Below, in pieces: positions 57,261-64,000 of a stretch of DNA of 64,000 bases; positions within the stretch are counted from its first letter, which is position 1; every line of letters starts with the position of its first letter. The translations under genes were made by a program, and so were the position numbers. The stretch comes from Chthonobacter rhizosphaerae. Lineage in GTDB: Bacteria; Pseudomonadota; Alphaproteobacteria; Rhizobiales; Pleomorphomonadaceae. The stretch spans positions 372,001 to 436,000 of the forward strand of contig NZ_JACDIS010000002.1 in NCBI RefSeq assembly GCF_013839525.1, read 5' to 3'. Under the pieces are notes generated by a model. The model was not told the DNA's origin and made no database searches. It saw only the letters and a list, made by a program, of their open reading frames with translations.

Positions 57261-58103
57261 ATGAGGCTCATCGACACGCATCTCCACCTGGTGGACCGAC
57301 GGCGGCTCGCCTATCCGTGGCTCGCCTCCACGCCGGCGCTCGACCGGGACTATGCCTACGCGACCTATGCGGCCGAGGCGCTGGCGGGCGGCATCACCGA
57401 CGCGCTCCACATGGAGGTGGACGTGGCGCCGGAGGACATGGAGCGCGAGACGGCCGTGGTGGCGGAGATCGCCGAGCGGCCCGGCAACCTTGTGCGCGGC
57501 GCGATCGCGGCCTGCCGGCCGGAGGACCCGGGCTTCCCGGCCTATCTGGAGCGCCAGCGCGTCCAGCCGCTGGTGAAGGGTTTCCGCCGGGTGCTGCACG
57601 TGGTGCCGGACGACGTATCGGAAGGCGCGCTGTTCCGGGAGAACATCGCGCGCCTCTCCGGTACCGGCTACAACTTCGACATCTGCGTGGACGCGCGGCA
57701 GATCCCGAAGGCGATCGCGCTCGTGGACAGCGCGCCGGGCGACATTCCGTTCGTGCTCGACCATTGCGGCGTGCCGGCGGTGAAGGACAGGGCGGAGCAT
57801 CCCTGGGCCGCGCGCATGAGCGAGATGGCGAAGCGGCCGAACGTGGCGGTGAAGATCTCCGGCGTGGTCGCCTACGCGGGATCCGACTGGACGGTGGAGG
57901 ATCTCCGCCCGTTCGTGGAGCACGCCATCGAGGCGTTCGGCTGGGACCGGGTCGTGTGGGGCAGCGACTGGCCGGTGTGCACCCTGACGGCGGACCTCAC
58001 CCGCTGGATCGAGGCCACGATGGCGCTGACCGCCGGCTGCTCCGAGGAGCAGCGGGCGGCTCTCTTCCACCTGAACGCCGAGCGCATCTACCGGGTGGCC
58101 TGA
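57261..58103 (+). CDS. amidohydrolase-2 family hydrolase (L-fuconolactonase / PDC-hydrolase-like)
   Basis: A 280-aa TIM-barrel hydrolase. DTHLHL at residues 5-10 carries the first metal histidines, FVLDHCGVP near 172-180 holds the central His, and WGSDWPVC near 233-240 the catalytic Asp. The pattern is that of sugar-lactone or 2-pyrone-4,6-dicarboxylate hydrolases (YjiM/L-rhamnono-lactonase group). GGGAGA precedes ATG 57261. It converges with the MoaD-like gene nine bases on. The substrate is not evident. Confidence 0.87.
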   Translation: MRLIDTHLHLVDRRRLAYPWLASTPALDRDYAYATYAAEALAGGITDALHMEVDVAPEDMERETAVVAEIAERPGNLVRGAIAACRPEDPGFPAYLERQRVQPLVKGFRRVLHVVPDDVSEGALFRENIARLSGTGYNFDICVDARQIPKAIALVDSAPGDIPFVLDHCGVPAVKDRAEHPWAARMSEMAKRPNVAVKISGVVAYAGSDWTVEDLRPFVEHAIEAFGWDRVVWGSDWPVCTLTADLTRWIEATMALTAGCSEEQRAALFHLNAERIYRVA

Positions 58104-58111
58104 CCGGGCGG

Positions 58112-58408
58112 TCAGCCGCCGCTGATGGCGGTGAGGATGTAGACGTCGGCGCCGGGGGCGAGCGGGGCGTCGAGCCCCACCCGCTCGCCGTCGACGAAGA
58201 CGTTCATGTGCCGCCGGATCGCCGGGGTCGAATCGCAGATGCGGTCGCGCATGCCCGGCCAGCGGGCGTCGAGCGCGTCGACGAGTTCGTCCACCGTGGC
58301 GGCGTGCACCTCCAGCCGCCGCGGCGCGTCCGGGAAGAGCGGCGCGAGAGCGGCCGGGAGACGGACGAGGACGGGCGCCGCGAGCGGCGCGGGTTCGGCT
58401 CGGGACAT
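58112..58408 (-). CDS. MoaD/ThiS-family ubiquitin-like protein
   Basis: A 98-aa beta-grasp protein ending in the ISGG double glycine used for adenylation and thiocarboxylation. DVYILTAISGG is the canonical C-terminus. It is the downstream partner of the BNR-repeat gene (24 bases apart). No MoeB/ThiF activating enzyme or molybdopterin genes are adjacent, so it probably belongs to a pathway of its own rather than to standard molybdopterin synthesis. Confidence 0.85.
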   Translation of the reverse strand: MSRAEPAPLAAPVLVRLPAALAPLFPDAPRRLEVHAATVDELVDALDARWPGMRDRICDSTPAIRRHMNVFVDGERVGLDAPLAPGADVYILTAISGG

Positions 58409-58432
58409 GGCACGCCTCCTCGGGCTCGGGCG

Positions 58433-59515
58433 TCAGGGGCGGATGACGACGGTCTCGACCGACGTGATCACCGGCAGATGGTGCGCCACGGCCGACCAGC
58501 TGTCACCCTCGTCGGGGCTGGCGTAGAGGGAGCCGGACGAGGTGCCGAAGTAGACGCCCGCCGGCTCCAGCGCGTCGGTCGCCATCGCCTGCCGGAGCAC
58601 GTTCAGGAAGGCGTTCTCCTGGGGCAGGCCTTGGCGCCGATCCTCCCAGGACGAGCCGCGCGTGCGGGTGCGCCAGACGGCGGCCTTGGCATCCGGCATG
58701 AAGCGCCCCTGGATGTCGCCGTTGAGCGGCACCAGGAAGAGCTGGTCCGGATCGCGCGGGTGGGCGGCGGCCGGGAAGCCGAAGGACGACGGCAGGCCCT
58801 CCTCGATGCTCTCCCAGGTGAGGCCGCCGTCGTCGCTGCGATACATGCCGCAGTGGTTCTGCTGGTAGAGGCGGTCCGGATTGCCGGGCGCCATGACGAT
58901 GCAATGGACGCACTGGCCGACCTCCGGATAGCGCTGGTCCTCGGGCATGTAGTCGGCGCGGGTGCCGCGGTTGCGCGGGCTCCAGGTCTCGCCGCCGTCG
59001 AAGGTGTGGAAGACGCCGGCCGACGAGATGCCGACCCAGATCTGGTTCGGGTCGCGCGGGTGGAGCACGATCGAATGGAGGATCAGGCCGCCGCCGCCGG
59101 GCTGCCACTGCGGCCGGGACGGATGATCGCGGAGGCCCTTCACGTGGCTCCATGTCTCGCCGCCGTCGGTGCTGCGGAAGAGGCCGGCGGGCTCCACGCC
59201 CGCGTAGAGCACGCCGTCGCGGATCGCGAGGCTCCAGACCGACTTGATGGGCGTCTCGCCCGGCGGATAGGCGAGGCCGGCGCTCGAATGGGTCCAGGTC
59301 TCGCCCCGGTCGGTGGACTTCCACACCGCCGGGCCGAACCACTCGTTGCCGCCGGCGGCGTAGACGGCGCCGGTGGCCGGGTCGGCGATCACATGGTTGA
59401 TGGGCCAGGTCTCGCAGAACGGCCCCTTCAGCGACCATTCGCTCCGCCCCGTGTCGGTGGCGGCGATGAAGGCGCCCTTGCGGGTGCCGACGAGCACGAG
59501 CAGCGTCTCGGTCAT
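58433..59515 (-). CDS. BNR/sialidase-like beta-propeller protein
   Basis: A 360-aa protein built from BNR (Asp-box) repeats: STDRGETWTH near residue 68, STDGGETWSH near 113, TFDGGETWSP near 169 and SDDGGLTWES near 225. The repeats suggest a five- to seven-bladed propeller. It has no signal peptide, which is unlike true sialidases, and lacks an evident catalytic Arg triad. It is usually annotated as a glycosyl hydrolase, but that is doubtful. Co-occurrence with the MoaD-like protein suggests a joint role. Confidence 0.85.
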   Translation of the reverse strand: MTETLLVLVGTRKGAFIAATDTGRSEWSLKGPFCETWPINHVIADPATGAVYAAGGNEWFGPAVWKSTDRGETWTHSSAGLAYPPGETPIKSVWSLAIRDGVLYAGVEPAGLFRSTDGGETWSHVKGLRDHPSRPQWQPGGGGLILHSIVLHPRDPNQIWVGISSAGVFHTFDGGETWSPRNRGTRADYMPEDQRYPEVGQCVHCIVMAPGNPDRLYQQNHCGMYRSDDGGLTWESIEEGLPSSFGFPAAAHPRDPDQLFLVPLNGDIQGRFMPDAKAAVWRTRTRGSSWEDRRQGLPQENAFLNVLRQAMATDALEPAGVYFGTSSGSLYASPDEGDSWSAVAHHLPVITSVETVVIRP

Positions 59516-59572
59516 GTGCGGGTCTCCCTCCCCTGTCTTCAGGCCCCGCCTCCCGCAGGGCCGGCGAAATGG

Positions 59573-59986
59573 TCAACGCGGCGCGATCAGGATCCAGGCG
59601 ACGCCGAACCTGTCGGTGAGCATGCCGAAGCGGCGGGCGAAGAAGGTCTCGCCGAGGGGCATGGTGATCTGGCCGCCATCGGCGAGTCGATCGGCGACGC
59701 GGTCGACCGCCGCCGGATCCGGCAGCGTGATCGTGAGCGAGAAGCCCTGGAACGCCGCGTTGCCGCCGCAGTGGCCGTCCGAAACCATGACGAGGCTGTC
59801 GCCGATCTTCAGCGTCATGTGCATGACCTTGCCTTCCGAGCCGGGCGGCAGCATGCCGGGCGGCGGGGGCTCCGGCGCGTCGCCGAAGGTCAGGCGCTCG
59901 ACGATCTCGGCGCCGAGGGCGGTCTGGTAGAAGCGGGCGGCCTCGTCGGTCCGGCCGTCGAAGAAGAGATAGGGCTGCACCATCAT
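59573..59986 (-). CDS. VOC/PhnB-like (glyoxalase-fold) protein
   Basis: A 137-aa protein: YLFFDGRTDEAARFYQTALG, later FSLTITLPDPAAVDRVADRL and MLTDRFGVAWIL, the typical PhnB-like VOC layout. GGAGG precedes the ATG. It is 135 bases past the sigma-factor gene on the same strand; ECF42 loci often carry such DGPF/VOC genes as part of the regulon. The enzymatic function is unknown. Confidence 0.88.
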   Translation of the reverse strand: MMVQPYLFFDGRTDEAARFYQTALGAEIVERLTFGDAPEPPPPGMLPPGSEGKVMHMTLKIGDSLVMVSDGHCGGNAAFQGFSLTITLPDPAAVDRVADRLADGGQITMPLGETFFARRFGMLTDRFGVAWILIAPR

Positions 59987-60121
59987 GGGATCGGTCCTCC
60001 CGGACAGGCGATGCGAGGGGCGGGCATCGGGCCCGCTGCGTGCCGGCGTTCGCCTGGAGGCCGGCGGCTGACCCGAGGACGGCGGCGGTGCTGGCGATCC
60101 GACAGGACCCGCCAACTTTTT

Positions 60122-61393
60122 TCAGGACGACGCGGCGGCGCTCGCGACGGCGGCGTCGGCCTGCAGCCGGTCCAGATGCTGGCGGATGTGCGCCGCCTCC
60201 GCCGCGCTGCCGGCGAGCGCGATCGCCCGGCCGAACGCCTCGCGGGCCTCCGCGCGCCGGCCGAGCTGCATCAGGAAGGCGCCGCGGACACCGTGGAAAT
60301 GGAAGTAGCCGTCGAGCCGCTCCCCGAGCGGCTCGACGAGCGCCAGGGCGTCCGCCGGCCCGCGATGCTTGGCGACGGCGACGGCGCGGTTGAGGGTGAC
60401 GACCGGCGAGGGCTGCAGCCGCTCCAGGGTGGCGTAGAGAAGGTCGATCTGCCGCCAGTCGGTGTCCTCCGGCCGATCGGCCCGGGCCTGGAGCGCCGCG
60501 ATCGCCGCCTGGACCTGATAGGGGCCCGGCCGGGCGTGCCGGAGCGCCTTGTCGAGAAGCGCGAGCCCCTCGGCGATCAGCTTGCCGTCCCAACGAGTCC
60601 GGTCCTGATCCTCCAGCAGGATGATGGCGCCGTCGGCGTCGAAGCGGGCCGGCGTGCGGGCGTGCTGGAGGAGAAGGAGAGCGGCAAGGCCCATCACTTC
60701 CGGCTCCGCCGGGAACAGGCGCAGCAGCAGGCGGGCGAGCCGGATCGCCTCGTCGGCGAGGCCCGCGCGCTCGTCGACGGCCTCGCCCGTGGCCGAGTAG
60801 CCCTCGTTGAAGACGAGGTAGATCATGGCGGCGACGGCCGCGAGCCGTTCGGCCCGCTCCGCCGGCCCGGGCGCCTCGAACGGCACGTCGGCCCTGGCGA
60901 TGCGCGCCTTGGCGCGGGTGATGCGCTGCTCCATGGCCGCCTCCCCCACCAGGAAGGCGGACGCGATCCGCCGGACGGGGATGCCGGAGACGATGCGGAG
61001 CGCGAGCGCGATCTGCTGCGTCGGAGGCAGGTCCGGATGACAGCAGATGAAGAGAAGGCGCAGGACGTCGTCGCGATAGTGGCTGCCGTCCAGCCGGTCG
61101 GCGAGCGAGGTCTCCGCGTCGTCGAGGTCGGACAGCGCCTCCTCCGGCGGCAGCGGGTCCTGGCGCGCGCGGCGACGCACCTGGTCCAGGGCGGCGTTGC
61201 GGCCGACCATGATGAGCCACGCGGTCGGGTCGCGCGGCGGGCCGTTCACCGGCCAGGCCTTGAGCGCCCGAAGGCAGGCGTCCTGGAAGGCCTCCTCGGC
61301 AGTGTCGAGGTCGCGGAAGTAGCGCAGGAGCGCGGCGACCGCCTGCGGCCGGGCGGCGGCGAGCGCGCCGTCGATCCAGGCGAGGTCCGTCAT
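60122..61393 (-). CDS. ECF42-type RNA polymerase sigma factor with TPR-like C-terminus
   Basis: A 423-aa sigma factor. The sigma-2 region is at about residues 10-75 (DLDTAEEAFQDACLRALKAW, RDPTAWLIMVGRN) and sigma-4 at about 100-165 (LPPTQQIALALR). A long helical repeat domain (180-423) is characteristic of ECF42. There is no anti-sigma gene; regulation is thought to involve the C-terminal domain. The start overlaps the DGPF gene stop by four bases, the conserved ECF42-DGPF pairing. Confidence 0.92.
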   Translation of the reverse strand: MTDLAWIDGALAAARPQAVAALLRYFRDLDTAEEAFQDACLRALKAWPVNGPPRDPTAWLIMVGRNAALDQVRRRARQDPLPPEEALSDLDDAETSLADRLDGSHYRDDVLRLLFICCHPDLPPTQQIALALRIVSGIPVRRIASAFLVGEAAMEQRITRAKARIARADVPFEAPGPAERAERLAAVAAMIYLVFNEGYSATGEAVDERAGLADEAIRLARLLLRLFPAEPEVMGLAALLLLQHARTPARFDADGAIILLEDQDRTRWDGKLIAEGLALLDKALRHARPGPYQVQAAIAALQARADRPEDTDWRQIDLLYATLERLQPSPVVTLNRAVAVAKHRGPADALALVEPLGERLDGYFHFHGVRGAFLMQLGRRAEAREAFGRAIALAGSAAEAAHIRQHLDRLQADAAVASAAASS

Positions 61394-61764
61394 GGCGCCC
61401 TCCCCTCCGGCGCGGCGTAGAAGCCGATCGGGCGGAGTTCGTAGGAGCCGTTGGAGCTCGATGCCTTGGCGAGGTCCTTGGCGACGGTGACGGCGTCGTC
61501 GAGGGTTTCGCATTCCACGATGTAGAAGCCGAGGAGCTGTTCCTTGGTCTCCGCGAACGGGCCGTCCAGGATGAGCGGTTCGGCGCCTTTGCGCACCGTC
61601 GTGGCAGCCGTGGTGGGCAGGAGCCGCGCGACCGGGCCGAGGCGGCCCTCCTTGCGCAGCTTATCCTGCACCACCGCGAGCTTCGCCATCACGGCGGCGT
61701 CCTCGTCCTTGGTCCAGGAGCAGACCACGTCCTCGTTGTCGTAGCAGAGAATGGCGTAGAGCAT
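61390..61764 (-). CDS. YCII/DGPF-domain protein
   Basis: A 124-aa protein of the YCII-related family with the name-giving motif LDGPFAETKEQLLGFYIVE near residues 63-81. Length and start (MLYAILCYDNED) match the family. It is translationally coupled (ATGA) to the ECF42 sigma gene, and DGPF proteins are thought to be the main targets of that sigma factor. The biochemical role is unknown. Confidence 0.93.
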   Translation of the reverse strand: MLYAILCYDNEDVVCSWTKDEDAAVMAKLAVVQDKLRKEGRLGPVARLLPTTAATTVRKGAEPLILDGPFAETKEQLLGFYIVECETLDDAVTVAKDLAKASSSNGSYELRPIGFYAAPEGRAP

Positions 61765-61941
61765 GGGGCGCGTCCTTCGCATGAGCCGAGGACGACGGAG
61801 TATGCCCGGATCCGACACGGGTGGGAGAGATTTTGTGGGAGGAATGGGCGGGGGCGGCCGGGGCGCCGGTTCGGCGCGGCGCTTCGTGTGGTGGTGGGCG
61901 GATGCGCGGCACCCGCCCCCTTCCCTGCCCTACACCGCCCC

Positions 61942-62928
61942 TCAGTGCGCGCCGGCCGATGCCTTCGTGCCGCGCACGGCGTGCCAGAGCGGGGCGATGA
62001 CGTGTTCCGTCAGGGGGATGATGATCGCGCCGATCAGGAGGCCGACGATGCCGGAGAGGGCGGCGGAGACGAGCCATTCGACGAAGCCGTGGGCCACGTG
62101 AACCATGTCGGCGACCGCGACGGCGGCGTCGTGGATGCCGTGGCCGATGGTGTCGAAGCCGTATTCCTCCAGGCCGTGGACGATGATGCCGCCGCCGACC
62201 CAGATCATGGCGGCGGTACCGACGATCGCGAGGATCTTGAGGAAGACCGGCATGCCGATCACCAGGGCGCGGCCGAGGCCGCGGCCGACGCCGGTGGAGC
62301 TCTTGGCGAGGGCGACGCCCGCGTCGTCGGCCTTCACGATCAGCGCCACGGCGCCGTAGACCGCGACCGTGATGCCGAGCGCCACCGCGGCGAGCACCAC
62401 GGCCTTCATGACGAGGCTGTCCTCGGCCGGGATGGCCGCGAGGGTGATGGCCATGATCTCGGCGGAGAGGATGAAGTCGGTCTTGATGGCGCCGGCCACC
62501 TTGGCGTTCTCGAACGCCTGCGGGTCCTGCGGTGCCGAGCCGATGTGCGCCTCGTGCTCGTGGGCGGCGTGGGGGAAGAAGGCCTCGTAGACCTTCTCGG
62601 TGCCCTCATAGCAGAGATAGGCCCCGCCGAGCATGAGCAGCGGCGTGATCGCCCACGGGGCGAAGTAGCTGAGGATGAGCGCCGCCGGCAGCAGGAAAAT
62701 GAGCTTGTTCTTCAGCGAACCGGCCGCGATCCTGCCGACGATCGGGATCTCCCGCTCCGCCGCGAAGCCGACCACGTAGCGGGGCGTCACCGCCGCGTCG
62801 TCGATCACGACGCCGGCGGCCTTGGTGCCCGCCTTGGCGGCATGGGCGGCGACGTCGTCCAGAGAGGCGGCGGCGACCTTGGCGAGCCCCGCCACGTCGT
62901 CCAGGAGTGCGATCAGGCCAATGCTCAC
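61942..62928 (-). CDS. DUF808 (YedI-like) inner-membrane protein
   Basis: A 328-aa membrane protein. The N-terminus GLIALLDDVAGLAKVAAASLDDVA is the DUF808 signature, and six or more hydrophobic helices follow. FFPHAAHEHEAH is a His-rich loop. The start is put at GTG 62928 because GGAGAG lies before it and the conserved family start is there; longer forms begin in non-coding repeat DNA. The function is unknown. Confidence 0.88.
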   Translation of the reverse strand: MSIGLIALLDDVAGLAKVAAASLDDVAAHAAKAGTKAAGVVIDDAAVTPRYVVGFAAEREIPIVGRIAAGSLKNKLIFLLPAALILSYFAPWAITPLLMLGGAYLCYEGTEKVYEAFFPHAAHEHEAHIGSAPQDPQAFENAKVAGAIKTDFILSAEIMAITLAAIPAEDSLVMKAVVLAAVALGITVAVYGAVALIVKADDAGVALAKSSTGVGRGLGRALVIGMPVFLKILAIVGTAAMIWVGGGIIVHGLEEYGFDTIGHGIHDAAVAVADMVHVAHGFVEWLVSAALSGIVGLLIGAIIIPLTEHVIAPLWHAVRGTKASAGAH

Positions 62929-63078
62929 GGGGTTTCTCTCCTGGTCGGTGGCGCCTGCCTGGGCAAACGCGCGAACAGCCGTTCTGCTCCATCCATCGCA
63001 TAGGCGAGAAGCGGGACGATGAACAAGGGGCTGGATGAGGGGCCACTCGTCGCGGACGTCCCCATTCTCCCGTGATGC

Positions 63079-63180
63079 CGTCATCCCGCCGAAAGCCGGG
63101 ATCCAACCGAATGCGCCGCAACCCGCACCGGCGCAATTGACGGTGCCGGCGGTTGGGCCCCGGCTTCCGCCGGGGTGACG
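63079..63180. repeat. REP-like inverted repeat element
   Basis: Two 30-nt arms, 63079-63108 and 63151-63180, are inverted copies with 25 of 30 positions complementary. The outer ends read CGTCATCCC and GGGGTGACG. This is the alphaproteobacterial repeat of the CGTCATCCCGGCGAAAGCCGGG type. It fills part of the gene-free gap 62929-63325 between the DUF808 gene and smpB. Confidence 0.75.
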
Positions 63181-63325
63181 CTTGGGATGAAGGGACGGAG
63201 GACATCGACCACGTCTCCCATCCTCCACTTTGTCACAGTCCGCGAAGGCGGACGACTCACGCATTCTCCTCGAAACGCGTAGCTTGTCCGGCGGAGCCGG
63301 CCGACAACGAGGTTGAAATCCCCCC

Positions 63326-63805
63326 TCAGTCCCGGCTCTTCATCAGCCGCGCCTTCTCCCGGTTCCAGTCGCGTTCCTTGCTGGCCTGGCGCTTGTCGTG
63401 GGTCTTCTTGCCCTGGGCGAGCGCGATCTCCAGCTTGGCCCGGCCGCGATCGTTGAAGTAGAGACGGAGCGGCACGATGGTCATGCCCTCGCGTTGGACG
63501 GCGGCGAGGAGACGGGAGATCTGGCGGCGGTGCAGGAGGAGTTTGCGCGGCCGGCGAGTCTCGTGGTTGAAGCGATTCGCCTGCAGGTATTCGGGGATGT
63601 AGGCGTTGTAGAGATAGATCTCGTCGCCCCGCGCGCCCGCATAGGCATCGCCGAGGTTCGTCCGCCCCTGGCGGAGCGACTTCACCTCGGTGCCGGTCAG
63701 CATGATGCCGGCCTCGATCTTGTCGCCGATGGCGAAATTGTAGCGCGCCTGGCGGTTGTCGGCGACGATCTTCTTCGGCGGCTCGGTGGCCTTCTTGGCA
63801 TTCAT
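63326..63805 (-). CDS. smpB: SsrA-binding protein
   Basis: A 159-aa tmRNA-binding protein for rescue of stalled ribosomes. [28 protein letters not shown] is the classic core, then [24 protein letters not shown], then the basic C-terminal tail [19 protein letters not shown]. It is complete, on the same strand as dapA and 16 bases downstream of it, as in many Hyphomicrobiales. Confidence 0.98.
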   Translation of the reverse strand: MNAKKATEPPKKIVADNRQARYNFAIGDKIEAGIMLTGTEVKSLRQGRTNLGDAYAGARGDEIYLYNAYIPEYLQANRFNHETRRPRKLLLHRRQISRLLAAVQREGMTIVPLRLYFNDRGRAKLEIALAQGKKTHDKRQASKERDWNREKARLMKSRD

Positions 63806-63821
63806 CTGCGGTCTGCCGGCC

Positions 63822-64000
63822 TCAATGGAGGAGGCCGGCGTGCTCCAGAGCGGACTTGAGCGCCGCCTCCGTGGACGAGGTCACGGAAACGAGCGGCAGG
63901 CGAAGCTCGTTCCCCATCTTGCCCATGAGCGAGAGCGCGTACTTGGCGCCCTGCGGGTTGGGCTCGATGAAGAGCGCCTGGTGCAGCGGAAACAGCCGGT
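63822..64000 (-). CDS. dapA: 4-hydroxy-tetrahydrodipicolinate synthase, C-terminal part (5' end beyond window)
   Basis: The last 59 codons are visible: [20 protein letters not shown], then [15 protein letters not shown] and a helical end. The FIEPNP and RLPLV elements are conserved at the DapA C-terminus. The gene enters from the right edge and ends 16 bases before smpB. It makes the first committed intermediate of lysine and diaminopimelate synthesis. Confidence 0.93.
   Translation of the reverse strand, partial: RLFPLHQALFIEPNPQGAKYALSLMGKMGNELRLPLVSVTSSTEAALKSALEHAGLLH

Noticed and set aside
58433-59515. Secreted sialidase
   Set aside because: There is no signal peptide, no visible catalytic Arg triad or Tyr/Glu pair, and no sialic-acid genes; only the Asp-box repeats support a propeller fold.
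56522-61420. A very long plus-strand open frame (over 1600 codons) across the amidohydrolase-to-sigma-factor region
   Set aside because: It is antisense to several genes with clear family motifs (MoaD-like, BNR, VOC, ECF sigma) and its translation is low-complexity Arg/Ala/Gly typical of shadow frames in GC-rich DNA.

Overview
The window is a GC-rich chromosomal segment of an alphaproteobacterium, most likely order Hyphomicrobiales (Rhizobiales). The reasons are the gene content and order guaB, MAPEG, RsmB/Fmu methyltransferase, guaA; smpB next to dapA; a BA14K-type surface protein; PotABCD-like and SmoEFGK-like ABC operons; and Rhizobiales-style palindromic intergenic repeats. No rRNA, tRNA, CRISPR array, intact transposase or integrase was recognised.

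Layout. (1) 1-4.3 kb: a possible HipA-like fragment at the edge, an acyl-CoA-ligase-like enzyme, the first 46 or so residues of a creatininase fused by deletion to the next gene, and a CocE-type hydrolase. (2) 3.7-15.2 kb: two divergent operons. Leftward run a PotABCD-like ABC transporter, a 2-oxoglutarate/Fe(II) oxygenase, a flavin monooxygenase, a ureidoglycolate lyase and a DsbA-like isomerase. Rightward run a guanine-deaminase-like enzyme, a diaminopropionate ammonia-lyase and an N-carbamoyl amidohydrolase. A LysR regulator flanks them and a dyad of LysR-box format lies between them. Together they look like uptake and breakdown of a nitrogen-rich (purine, ureide or ureido-amino-acid-like) compound. 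(3) 15.2-20.2 kb: an AT-richer segment bounded by a 114-bp direct repeat (86% identical) whose right copy overlaps the 3' end of guaA, a known island insertion site. It holds an IS5-like remnant just outside, a HipBA-type toxin-antitoxin pair, and an in-frame chimera of a DctB sensor with half a TRAP permease behind a sigma-54-like promoter.

(4) 20.2-30.6 kb: conserved housekeeping genes (guaA, rsmB-like, MAPEG, guaB), an SbtA/SbtB-like bicarbonate transport pair, a cupin with a divergent LysR gene, a cation efflux protein, msrB and a DUF2171 protein. (5) 30.7-43.1 kb: a polyol catabolic locus. It has an EltD-like dehydrogenase and a DeoR repressor leftward. Rightward lie a GMC oxidoreductase, an AraC regulator, an ABC importer (binding protein, two permeases, a small membrane protein, ATPase), a sorbitol/xylitol-type dehydrogenase, and two short-chain dehydrogenases, one very like animal L-xylulose reductase.

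(6) 43.2-59.5 kb: a diguanylate cyclase, small exported proteins, a PPP phosphatase fused to a huge Pro/Ala-rich membrane-spanning tail, a proline-racemase-family protein with neither catalytic Cys, a CYP152-type peroxygenase, an SDR, a Drr-like exporter, several short genes of unknown function, an amidohydrolase, and a MoaD-like/BNR-repeat pair. (7) 59.6-64 kb: a VOC protein, an ECF42-type sigma factor with its DGPF partner, a DUF808 membrane protein, smpB and the 3' end of dapA.
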